From positions 2,830,800-2,894,799 of the forward strand of contig NC_087388.1 of the NCBI RefSeq assembly GCF_963675165.1: a stretch of DNA of 64,000 nucleotides, read 5' to 3'. Below, piece after piece: positions 28,301 to 35,847 of the stretch. The notes below the pieces were generated by a model that searched no databases, was not told the DNA's origin, and worked only from the letters and a program-made list of their open reading frames with translations. The DNA is from Halichondria panicea. Taxonomy: Eukaryota; Porifera; Demospongiae; Suberitida; Halichondriidae. The position numbers and the translations under genes are program-made. Numbering within the stretch: position 1 is the first letter of the stretch; each line of letters starts with the position of its first letter.

Positions 28301-31300
28301 TGGTTAATGCCATTGTCTCTGCTGAAAAGAGAGAGACACCAATTACCGATGTAAGTGGTCTGCAGCTTGTCTTAATAATCAGGATTGGTGACCTCTTTTC
28401 TAGTCGCGTCTTCTCTGGGTCTCCCTTCTTTGTGAATAAACGCTCTTTAGCTTGCACTTCCCGGGCCTAACTCGGGTTGTCATTTTCACCATCTTTTGAG
28501 TGTCCAATAGATAGATTACACTTACCCCTGGCCTGGCCATTTTTGCTCCCCTCGCAGAAGGACCTCCGCAAGACAAAGGAGACTCTGATCAGACTAGCTG
28601 CTAGCGTCAAGCTGCTCCCAGACAGGTCAGTACCCAGATTTCATTCCATACATGGTACATGCTGTAGGTTCACCAATTTCTGTACACTAGGGTTAACGAT
28701 AATTTATGGTTTTCCTTCCCCAGCTCTGCCCAGTTGCTGGAGCCGTTCCGCATGAACCACGAGATCCAGCTGCAGATGGGGGATCTGGAACGCGCTCCTG
28801 GTGGTCCCGCTAATGTCATTGGTCACTCCTCTGCAGCGGTCACCCCCGGAGCGACCTCTGACCTTGAGGACCCACCTGGTCTCTATGAAAAGGTTGGTGG
28901 GCAGTTTGATCTGGTAGTTGTTGCTATAGGCTTTGATGTACATGTATGTGCATTTTCCATGATTTCTTCATTGTATAATAAATAGTGCTTTGATGAAGGA
29001 ATAATTAAAAATTAAAATTAAAATTTGGTTTTCGCAGTAGAAACTAGATTTGTAAGCGTAACAATGTGACGATAGTCGTAAATGATAATATTCAGTTAGT
29101 ACTATCTTGCAGTGTTGATTACTTGTGCTGTCCCCCAGGTTGAGTACCTGCTGTCTGAGTGGGTACGTCACTTCCATCAGCCTGGTCTGCTCAGGGAGGG
29201 GGATAAAATTTACGCTGCCTACATTGCTAGGGTAAGGAGGTGCTGTGTGACAATGGATCTTCTGAAAATTTGCCAACAAAATGGCTGTAGTGTATAAGTG
29301 TTATTTTGTATGAGTTTTGACTTGGTAATGACCATAAAAACATAATAATCTTTGTCCTAGCTTGCTACATACATTCGTAACAGTTTATAATTTGCAATTG
29401 CATCTGTACCATAAAATTATGTACATACCACACAATACGTTAGCCTGTTGCCCAACCCCCACAGCTCCAACAACAGGGCATACTGAAGAGTGATGACCTC
29501 ATCACTCGGTTCTTCAGGATCAGTGTGGAGATGTGCGTTGACCTCTGCTACAGAACCCTCACTGACCCAGTACGTCAAGTTTTGTTACGAGCTTTTTTTT
29601 GTGTATATGTAGTGCACTACACAAAACATATAAGTGTATGACAACTGGCCACAAAGCTGTAAAAACACTCCGTACATTAAAGTGTAAGCTTTCAGAAAGG
29701 AAAGCAAAATCCGGTGACTTCATACGCTTTATTACTTAGCACAACCACGTGGCCTAATCCTATTCTGAAGATTGAGGGTACATGTACGTTGAAGTCCATT
29801 CATGCATGGTCAATGCTTTTGCTCTAACACGTAATTATTGTGTATAAGCATTTTATAGAAAACATTTTTATTCAGCAAAAAGATTGACCACGAAGGGACT
29901 TGAACCCTCAATCTTCTGATTCGAAGTCAGACGCCTTATCCATTAGGCCACGTGGCCGTGTTTGACAAACTTTAAAGGACGCACAACAATGAGCATTCAT
30001 GTTTGAGCATTCGTTACTTTAGGAGACATTTTATCAAATAAAACATTGACCACGAAAGGGACTTAAACCCTCAATCTTCTTATAATTTGAAGTCTATTAG
30101 GCCGTGTGAATAGACCGTGTGGTCTAAGTCCGTCAAACTTTGAAAGACTTTTAATTTTTTGTTTTTTATGGCCCGTACATACTGTACGTAGCTACTTAAA
30201 CAGTATTATATGTGAAAATATCTGTAATGTAATTTTACATACCGAGAGGTGCTCACTCTATTACTCTGTTTTTAGGCCATCAATGCGACCATGGCTAGAG
30301 CTAAATGCTACCACACGATGGACGCCTTTGTCAAATTGGTAGTGGTGTTGGTACGCTACTCTGGTGATGCCGCAAACACTGTCACCAAGGTCAACCTACT
30401 CAACAAGGTAAGTACTGGAGGACGTTAGTCCATTCTAGTATTAATAATAGTATTATACTGCCAAGGGTACAAAGATATGTGCTTTAATAAATTGCTTCTG
30501 TGCACTCTTTCGCACCTGTACCTAGATTATAGTATAGTACACAACCACAGCAATAGTGCAGTTACTGACTGTATGCCGTTTATTTGTTACAATTATCCTC
30601 CACTCCACCGGATGTGCAGGTATTGGTGACAGTGGCCCATGTACTGCTGCATGACCATGAGAGTCGTCACGGGGAATTCCACCAGTTGGCCTATCACAGG
30701 TTCTTCATCATGTTACTCAACGACCTCAGTTCTCCTGACCCTGTCTTTGACTCCATCAGCTTCCCAATGCTTCACGCCTTCAGGTAATATAGGAATGGCA
30801 CCACTGGCTACAGTAGTACCACTCTAAACTGTTTCATAACAAGAAATTAACAAGAAATAAATACTTTCTCGACTATGGTGTAAAGCCAGGCCCCGGTTGT
30901 AACAAAATCTACATCCTCTGCAGCCAAAAGTTATTCCCCATTATAAAGGGATTGTAGTTATGTCAATTGTTCGTTTTTAAGTGTGGGGCATTACTGGGCA
31001 GTATTGTGTTAAATAATGACACCCAGCCCTCCTCCCATTCAGCCATGTGTACCACATAATTCGTCCTGGTCGTGCCCCTGGGTTTGCCTACTCTTGGCTG
31101 GAGCTCATCTCTCACAGAAGTTTCATTGCCAAGCTACTCCTGCAGACACCACAGCAAAAGGTACATGTATGCCTTGGCCATATACATTGGTCCTGCACTG
31201 TGCTTGATATTCCTTCATAGGCTTTTGAAATCTTTTTGATTTGGGATTGATTTCTATGTTGTTGTTTTTACCCGAGAGTTAGCTGCTAAATTCCTAAAGG

Positions 31301-34300
31301 TTATTTGGTATTCAATTCATGTTTAGCTGTGCATTTTATTATGTGTATAAAGGCACAGACTGTGCTACATACATGTAATACTTCAGGATTGTTCTTTCAA
31401 TGCGATATCTAATTTGTCAATCTCCGGTTTACTGACACTGTAATTCTTGTCCTCCCAGGGTTGGCCTCTGTTCCACCAGCTCCTCATCGATCTATTCAAG
31501 TTTTTGGCTCCTTTCCTGCGCAATGCCGAGCTGACTAAACCCACCCAAGCCCTGTATAAGGTGAGTCAGGTCACCTCCTTTCACAGAGTAATTCTCTTCA
31601 TTCTGAAACAGTAACTGTTTTCAATGGTACATTATTTGTCGATATTTTGAACATGTATGTACTGTACATTTTGTTAGCGTTTTCAAGGTGTGTAGACAAG
31701 ATTGAACACATTATCATTCCATTCTCCACCATGTATGCACTTCCCCCATACACACACGCAGGGCACCCTCCGAGTGTTGTTAGTCCTGTTGCACGACTTT
31801 CCAGAGTTCCTGTGTGATTATCACTTCTCGTTCTGTGACGTCATCCCCCCAAACTGCATTCAGATGAGGAACCTCATTCTGTCTGCTTTCCCGAGAAACA
31901 TGAGACTACCAGACCCCTTCACTCCTAATCTGAAGGTAGGCCTACTCGACTACTAATTAATTGGTGTATTCCAACAACAAAGCCTCGATCGTAAATACTA
32001 AAATAATGTCTGCGTGGGTTTTATTTTGTAGACTCATGCTGCATGGCATGTGATTGTTTAGGTGGAGATGTTGCCGGACATAGCCCATGCTCCAAGGATT
32101 CTGCCGCCGTACAGCCAGCACATACCTCAGAACCTAAAGAAGGTATAGCCATTAATTTTGATATACACTGTACATGTACATGTACAGTGTAGCTGCGTAA
32201 ATTCTGTCTTCAAAAATGTACATATTTAAATGTGTATCTTGATTACTCTTGTGTTATAGGACTTGGACAACTACATACGAACTAGGGCTCCAGTCACCTT
32301 CCTCCAGGAGCTGAGGGGACATCTCACGGTAACTTTACACCATGGTATCACGCCAACTTTACACGGCAAAAATGATCTTGTGTTTTGTTAATACATGTAC
32401 AATACTTGTAGTGTATAGGCATGATTATACAGTGCATCTGTGGTAGCTCAGTCGTCTCCTATAGTCAGCATGTTTTATATATACGTATTTCTTTTACTGA
32501 TTCAAAATTTTACGCCGTCTAGATATCGTCTGATCCTGGCAATCAGTATAATATCACCCTGATGAATGCACTGGTACTATATGTGGGTACTCAAGCAATT
32601 GCATACGTCCACAGTAAAGGGATCACGCCCTCCACCAGTACTATTGCTCATACAGCTCACATGGACATCTTCCAACACCTTGTTGTTGATCTAGACACTG
32701 AAGGTGACTGTTTTAAAGCTGTTTGACTGTACATGCATGCTTTAATCACTTTACAAGTGGAATAATTATATAAGGTTGCCTTAAGAGTCATTTATTTCTT
32801 GCATGCAAAATCTACCTGTACCCATTATTACACCATAGAATATCAATTGAAAACCTCCGTATTCTCTAGCGTACATAATTATATGCCATACACCCTCCAG
32901 GGATGCACATCCATGGTATCCTAGAGTTTAAGTGGTAACCTAAAACTAGTCACGAATGCGTACACGGCAGAAATCAATGAGTGTTTGATATCCATGGTAT
33001 CACGGAGAACGATCACATGCATGTATGTATAAACCATAAAGCTTTTTTACTCAACTCAAATCCTTACTTAAGTTTGTATTTTTTCTGCATACAGGTCGCT
33101 ATTTGTTCCTGAATGCCATAGCCAACCAACTACGCTACCCTAACTCTCATACCCACTACTTTTCGTGTGCCCTACTCTCTCTGTTTTCTGAGACCAATGT
33201 GGAGGCCATACAAGAGCAGGTCACAAGGGTTCTACTGGAACGGCTGATAGTGAATCGCCCACACCCCTGGGGCCTGCTGATCACATTCATTGAGCTCATC
33301 AAAAATGCAGCGTACAGTTTCTGGAAGCATGAATTTGTCCACTGTGCTCCTGAGATTGAAAAGTGAGTGTGCTGTACGTTTCCTAAGACTGTAGAAGTTT
33401 AATTAAACTACCTTATGTTTTGGGACAACAATTATTTTTGGAGTATAATTGGTCAGATCTTTCGGATCTTTATAGTGTACGTGAGATATTCAATAATTAG
33501 AACAGGCATGCAGCTGAATGCGAATTAGCTAGGTTTAGTACAGTGTGTGAGTAAACAGTTGCACTAGCTATCTAAAACTAGCTAATCCTCGAGCTATCTA
33601 ACTGCATAACTCTTGCTAGCTACGTTGCTTGGAAAGTATCTTAATTTAAGTATTGTCCGAATATTTAGAACAAAACAAAAACGAGTACTATGCTTGATCA
33701 GGAACCGTAGCTACCATTTTGCTGGAAGAGGAGGCTACAATTCAAGAAAGGCCATTGTTCAAGAACAGCGTTTATTAGCTCCAGCTAATTTAGTTTGTCA
33801 TCAAAAGTTCTTTTCACCTGCATAAACTTGAACTCTGCCATGAGAAAAGTATTTGTGAAGCACTAACAAGCTGCTCCTGTAGCTAGTAGCTACATGTACG
33901 TACATGCAGCTAGCTGCTAGTATTAATAAGCTGCCATGTGCAGAATTCTAGAGTCAAAGTTCACTGAGGCTATTATTTGAGAGCGGCTTCATTTTCTAGC
34001 AAAGGAGGCTACTATTTGAGAGCAGCCTTTATACAAGAGCGGCTTCTGATTGAGCATAATTATACTGTATACTAGAAAGAAATAACCTAAGAATAGACTC
34101 ACATTAATTTTATTGGCTTAAAAATCACATGCCAGACGAGCCTCAGTCTTTCGTTGGCTCTATCTTTTCAGCAGAGCACATGGAAATGCTACATGAGTCT
34201 CCAGACGTCTTCTCCTTTCATTTTACCCCGAGAAGACGTCTGCCCGCCAGACTACATTCGATGTGTATGTGGAAAACTCGCTTTACTTATAAGTTTGTGA

Positions 34301-34415
34301 ATTTTCATTGTACAGGCTCTTTGGGTCAGTAGCTAAGAGCTGCATGCAGAAGCAGCCCCAGACAGTGGGGGGTGGAACCTCACAGCCTGGCCGAGAGGTA
34401 GACACTCATGACTGA
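8153..34415 (+). CDS. CNOT1: CCR4-NOT transcription complex subunit 1 (CNOT1), 54 coding exons
   Basis: CNOT1 is the scaffold of the CCR4-NOT deadenylase. It binds CNOT10/11, CAF1-CCR4, CNOT9 and CNOT2/3 and drives cytoplasmic mRNA deadenylation and decay. I identified 54 exons by GT..AG boundaries and protein similarity. Their lengths sum to 7056 nt, an exact multiple of three, giving about 2351 residues plus stop; the human protein is about 2376. The start at 8153 is the first in-frame ATG after a stop at 8048 and gives '[15 protein letters not shown]', which matches the family N-terminus. The last exon ends 'EKLFGSVAK...' like the animal C-terminus, with TGA at 34413. Every exon phase is compatible with its neighbour, and I see no frameshift or nonsense codon, so the gene looks intact. 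Exon lists and domains are in the following entries. Confidence 0.97.
12033..12257 (+). repeat. Dispersed repeat copy A, interrupted by a MITE
   Basis: About 85 bp of this CNOT1 intron 9 sequence ('ggaggtagaataatgttgac' ... 'tatagagcccgg') recurs at 12871-12957 in intron 10. Copy A is split by a 133-bp insertion with terminal inverted repeats (see 12091-12223); copy B is not. The element type is unknown. Confidence 0.7.
12091..12223. mobile_element. 133-bp MITE (hAT- or MULE-like) with about 47-bp terminal inverted repeats
   Basis: It starts 'CAGAGGAGGTACGACATGCG' and ends with the near-perfect reverse complement. The arms match over about 47 bp with a few substitutions. The flanks carry a direct duplication 'tggctgtgc' at 12082-12090 and 12224-12232, a 9-bp (or 8-bp plus chance match) target-site duplication. 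A related empty site exists in repeat copy B at about 12900-12925. CAG-starting ends with an 8-bp duplication would fit hAT; 9 bp fits Mutator-like elements. It has no coding capacity. Confidence 0.85.
12871..12957 (+). repeat. Dispersed repeat copy B (empty site)
   Basis: This is the second copy of the repeat seen at 12033-12257, in CNOT1 intron 10, lacking the MITE. It is about 85 bp long with roughly ten differences from copy A. Confidence 0.7.
14646..14670 (+). repeat. Poly-C homopolymer tract
   Basis: A run of about 20 C residues lies in CNOT1 intron 13. Similar C or G runs occur at about 11197-11212 (G), 15851-15867 (C), 28234-28247 (C), 48355-48368 (C) and 55440-55454 (G). Lengths of such runs are error-prone in assemblies. 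Confidence 0.8.
16099..17757 (-). CDS. Carbohydrate sulfotransferase-like protein nested antisense in CNOT1 intron 15
   Basis: This intronless reading frame encodes 552 residues. Residues about 18-37 ('[18 protein letters not shown]') form a single signal-anchor, giving a Golgi type II membrane topology, followed by a basic stem. The catalytic domain shows the PAPS 5'-phosphosulfate-binding motif '[12 protein letters not shown]' and the 3'-phosphate motif '[18 protein letters not shown]'. Cysteines and N-glycosylation sites are frequent downstream. The fold should transfer sulfate from PAPS to a glycan; the nearest described type I would suggest is the CHST15-like group, but the acceptor is unknown. 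It lies wholly inside the 2.65-kb CNOT1 intron 15767-18418 on the opposite strand. Its paralogue is at 35848-37578. The absence of introns in an intron-dense genome may reflect an origin by retrocopying or a genuinely intronless family. Confidence 0.88.
   Translation of the reverse strand: MKTNRKAFSCCILKRGKYCYVVIATMFLLLLYSKLDISLLHQDSNRAHKRKPPKFGTFDREIQRESARWNNPGPLKTYFPEPTDISLISNPQQVQQDAINKTQANIDKCMSASNLTSPALLEIARENALLFMEQYGKVISPQYLDGYVNYCWNTEYQLTLDEPFMNGHIDGNDFKRRISKHWFGNSMIRYFREKFLRTYKSSTACLPNLYVLGFEKCGSTFFWCLLSKTLNKDLGMQKKKIQADKEPYFWTPFNYQPFTLNHQSLAGEYIPMFLTASDPKIPKATRKNITMIDGCPSTVIEWPQFTDTEPELSNYCLLPSALPELFPQSKYLVIMREPVSMMYSAFWWSFHAAPPKFDSLSRSVANDHSRGPVMFHMNAGKKIIEFLNCMNNHPTVRYQKKCTLWGKGGENYTDCISNRTHLLSACVANITNKREFLEAVLHRGIYYVHVRKWLQTVPRDRIFFTTIERLTTQTHTVLSDVHTFLKGSPLLLTQEQITEVQSSCRENGNTINYKTPSLMMHQRTKAMLKKFFKPFNSLLSEILEDEQFLWTH
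18215..18303 (+). repeat. (CATA)n microsatellite
   Basis: About 21 nearly perfect tetranucleotide units (ACAT/CATA) end in a short (CA)n. It lies in CNOT1 intron 15, between the nested sulfotransferase and exon 16. Confidence 0.97.
18419..22631 (+). CDS. CNOT1: CNOT1 exons 16-24: linker and tristetraprolin-binding-type region
   Basis: Exons: 18419-18539, 18760-18885, 20329-20479, 20699-20778, 20990-21073, 21258-21382, 21594-21783, 22012-22098, 22395-22631. They cover about residues 642-1042. Exons 16-18 and 24 are Pro/Gly/Ser/Met-rich, as expected for the disordered linkers of CNOT1. Exons 19-22 carry the conserved block '[14 protein letters not shown]', '[15 protein letters not shown]', '[14 protein letters not shown]' and '[15 protein letters not shown]', which in vertebrates is the HEAT segment binding tristetraprolin. 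Exon 24 follows a (CA)n tract that takes the place of a normal pyrimidine tract. Confidence 0.92.
20080..20280. mobile_element. MITE with 'TACCGTATTACTAGAAT' terminal inverted repeats
   Basis: The left end 'taccgtattactagaatgtt' is mirrored by the right end at 20253-20280, reading as 'taccgtattactagaatatt' on the other strand. Internal 'tttgcga' motifs are also mirrored. The total is about 200 bp, non-coding, in CNOT1 intron 17. A TA target duplication is possible, since both ends begin and end with TA, as in Tc1/mariner-derived MITEs. Confidence 0.75.
22326..22394 (+). repeat. CNOT1: (CA)n/(CGCA) microsatellite forming the acceptor of CNOT1 exon 24
   Basis: Roughly 30 CA dinucleotides with CG interruptions run directly into the AG at 22393-22394, where exon 24 starts. 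The usual pyrimidine tract is replaced by CA repeats, preceded by a C8 run. Confidence 0.9.
22832..25270 (+). CDS. CNOT1: CNOT1 exons 25-32: MIF4G domain (CAF1/CCR4 docking)
   Basis: Exons: 22832-22978, 23432-23611, 23856-23972, 24156-24206, 24574-24711, 24802-24858, 24932-25004, 25119-25270 (about residues 1043-1347). The block opens with '[17 protein letters not shown]' and continues with '[18 protein letters not shown]', '[17 protein letters not shown]', '[12 protein letters not shown]' and '[17 protein letters not shown]'. These are strongly conserved in the MIF4G domain that recruits the CNOT7/8 (CAF1) deadenylase. Exon 31 is followed by a less conserved Gln/Thr-rich linker in exon 32, as in other animals. 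The donor of exon 27 (AAT/GTCAGT) is non-optimal but needed for frame and homology. Confidence 0.94.
25119..26726 (+). CDS. CNOT1: CNOT1 exons 32-36: CNOT9-binding domain (DUF3819)
   Basis: Exons: 25119-25270 (second half), 25543-25683, 25801-25956, 26195-26440, 26622-26726 (up to about residue 1563). Conserved signatures are '[16 protein letters not shown]', '[20 protein letters not shown]', '[16 protein letters not shown]', '[10 protein letters not shown]', 'GRRYC' and '[14 protein letters not shown]'. In known complexes this helical domain binds CNOT9, which bridges to GW182/TNRC6 and other silencing factors. No residue loss is evident. Confidence 0.94.
26905..28892 (+). CDS. CNOT1: CNOT1 exons 37-42: connector region
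   Basis: Exons: 26905-27090, 27361-27496, 27985-28106, 28252-28350, 28558-28625, 28724-28892 (about residues 1564-1823). This is the less conserved helical connector between the CNOT9-binding and C-terminal domains. Recognisable pieces are '[13 protein letters not shown]', '[13 protein letters not shown]' and, near its end, '[11 protein letters not shown]', which corresponds to the conserved segment just before the NOT1 superfamily homology domain. Exons 41 and 42 join in phase 2. The acceptor of exon 40 lies directly after a C14-like run (about 28234-28247). Confidence 0.9.
29139..34415 (+). CDS. CNOT1: CNOT1 exons 43-54: C-terminal NOT1 superfamily homology domain
   Basis: Exons: 29139-29231, 29465-29569, 30276-30407, 30620-30783, 31043-31160, 31459-31560, 31762-31935, 32062-32142, 32260-32328, 32523-32703, 33095-33362, 34316-34415 (about residues 1824-2351). 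This is the most conserved part. It includes '[20 protein letters not shown]', '[20 protein letters not shown]', '[20 protein letters not shown]' and '[18 protein letters not shown]'. In known complexes it forms the platform for the CNOT2-CNOT3 heterodimer. The last intron (33363-34315, 953 bp) holds a dispersed repeat. The tail after '[11 protein letters not shown]' is Gln/Gly-rich and ends at TGA 34413-34415. An AATAAA lies at about 34656. Confidence 0.96.
29744..29780 (+). pseudogene. tRNA-Arg fragment (5' and anticodon part), plus strand
   Basis: The stretch contains 'accacgtggcctaat' and 'ttctgaagattgagggt', which match the acceptor/D-arm and anticodon-stem/variable segments of the intact tRNA-Arg at 29885-29957 but in the opposite orientation. 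The D loop and most of the anticodon loop are missing, so it cannot be functional. Confidence 0.65.
29877..29881 (-). terminator. RNA polymerase III T-run terminator of tRNA-Arg
   Basis: Five T residues on the minus strand (AAAAA on plus) lie four nucleotides after the tRNA 3' end. This is the normal Pol III stop signal. Confidence 0.75.
29885..29957 (-). tRNA. tRNA-Arg (anticodon TCG)
   Basis: Read on the minus strand, the sequence starts GGCCACGTGGCC and shows the D-loop A-box 'TGGCCTAATGG', the anticodon loop CTTCGAA with anticodon TCG, the T-arm B-box 'GGTTCAAGTCCC' and an acceptor 3' strand pairing with the 5' end. Its length is 73 nt including the discriminator A, without intron. It reads CGA codons. 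It sits in CNOT1 intron 44, antisense to the host gene, and is followed by a T5 terminator. A decayed tandem copy lies about 90 bp away at 30047-30108. Confidence 0.93.
30047..30108 (-). pseudogene. Decayed tRNA-Arg copy
   Basis: The T-arm ('gaccacgaaagggactt') and anticodon-stem parts match the intact gene at 29885-29957. The anticodon loop is disrupted, much of the D-arm is deleted, and the B-box carries a C-to-T-type change. Flanking bases on both sides ('ttttatcaaataaaacatt' and a 'gtcaaactttgaaaga'-like tail) resemble the flanks of the intact copy. This indicates a tandem duplication of the locus followed by decay. Confidence 0.75.
33700..34045 (+). repeat. Dispersed repeat copy in last CNOT1 intron
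   Basis: About 300 bp, including 'tattagctccagctaattta', 'gtcatcaaaagt', 'cttgaactctg' and 'tttgtgaagcactaa', recur inverted at 48135-48315 in the last long intron of the FHA gene. Several internal 'gagcggctt' units hint at a short tandem substructure. There is no coding potential and the family is unknown. Confidence 0.7.
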
Positions 34416-34570
34416 ACTTTCTAGACACTTTCTTTTCTCTGATTTAGTGTATTTAGTTGATACATGTATAGATCTCTTTGCTAAAAACTCCTGTAAATTG
34501 TATTGTTGTAACAACTTCTGACATTGATTTTCATTGCACAGTTATATGAAAACTGAAATCAGAATCTTGG

Positions 34571-35265
34571 TACTGCCCTTTGCAGCTCACTTGGAAGTTT
34601 GGGGCAAATAGTAAATTGCAAAAAACCACTTGAGATAAGTGTAACAGTTTACATAAATAAACCACAATACTATCTAGAGCAAGGGACATGGTTAAAATTT
34701 TGGAACAGAAGTTTCTATAGACCAGATCTTTATGTGGTTATATAAATCTCGCTATACCTAGTAGGCATAAACTACTTGTTGGGTAACCATGAAAAATTAA
34801 TCCTTATCAAGAGGAGTTACATGTAAGTGGCGTATTATGTAGCAGAGAATTGGAGGCATCAGGCTGTTTCACAGTGAACAATTTAGCTAGATTGTTTTAA
34901 ACGACCAGGCAGTGTATGTCGTATCAGGCTACCCCTAGAGCTCATACTTTCCACAAACATGACGAATATCTACTGGTCCATGCAGAAAATCCCAGTGTGT
35001 GCATGTATACCTCAGTGAAATCAGAAAGAAGCTAAACAAGGTCACTGGGGAAATTACTACAGAATCTACATTAAAGCTAGCTATACTCTGTATGATCAAG
35101 ACGGCATGAATGGACTGAGATCTGGTCTATAACATTTTCTGTAAACTTTGTCCTTGCTCTAATACAACACTGTAGTATTGTGGTTTATTTATGTAAACTG
35201 TTACAGTGGTTTTTTGCAATTTACTATTTGCCCCAAACTTCCAAGTGAGCTGCAAAGGGCAGTAC
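34571..35265. mobile_element. Foldback element with about 150-bp inverted arms
   Basis: The left arm (34571-34729) and right arm (35118-35265) are near-identical reverse complements, sharing 'tactgccctttgcagctcac', 'gtttggggcaaatagtaaat' and 'aacagtttacataaataaac'. A spacer of about 390 bp separates them. It fills most of the gap between the convergent CNOT1 and second sulfotransferase genes. Each arm carries an AATAAA (34656 on plus; 35184-35189 on minus). No transposase is seen. Confidence 0.82.
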
Positions 35266-35847
35266 TGTTCATGAAGGAAATAAAAAAACCAATTCAGACA
35301 TAGCCGCAAAATGATTTTTTGGGAGGCACATTTGAAGGGATGTATTGTGACGTTAGATTGTTCAATCCCTTCACTCCATCAAATAGACACATGCAACTCC
35401 TCTGCACACCGAAAACCTGAATTTGAGAGATTGAACACACCAGTTTTACACCTGCACATGGTAGTCTCTGACACAGGAGTAGGAAACAAAGTCAAAAATT
35501 TCTATTACGAAACACGTACAATGTACTGCATGGGCATGCATATCTTTAGCATCCTAGAATCTAGTGGGAAAACTCGTATACAGTACATGCACCCAGTCTA
35601 TAGAGAGTAGAATGTGTGAGTAGTTGCATGTATACTTAAATGTAAATAATTATCTTACTCAATTCTTTATTCAATTCTTTTACAATTGAATTGAAGTTAT
35701 GGCTGTTGAAAGATTCCATTCCTTTGCTAATTATAATGTCTGACCACAATTATTATTATTATGAGCAATTATAATTTTACATGCATAATAACATCTCAGA
35801 ATTAAGGCTAAACGTTTTAAGACTAAATGTTTCATAGCTTTATACAT
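35266..35847. other. Intergenic DNA 3' of the second sulfotransferase
   Basis: This is AT-rich sequence without a supported gene. A TTTATT (AATAAA on minus) at about 35667 is a candidate polyadenylation signal for the sulfotransferase ending at 35848. Confidence 0.4.
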
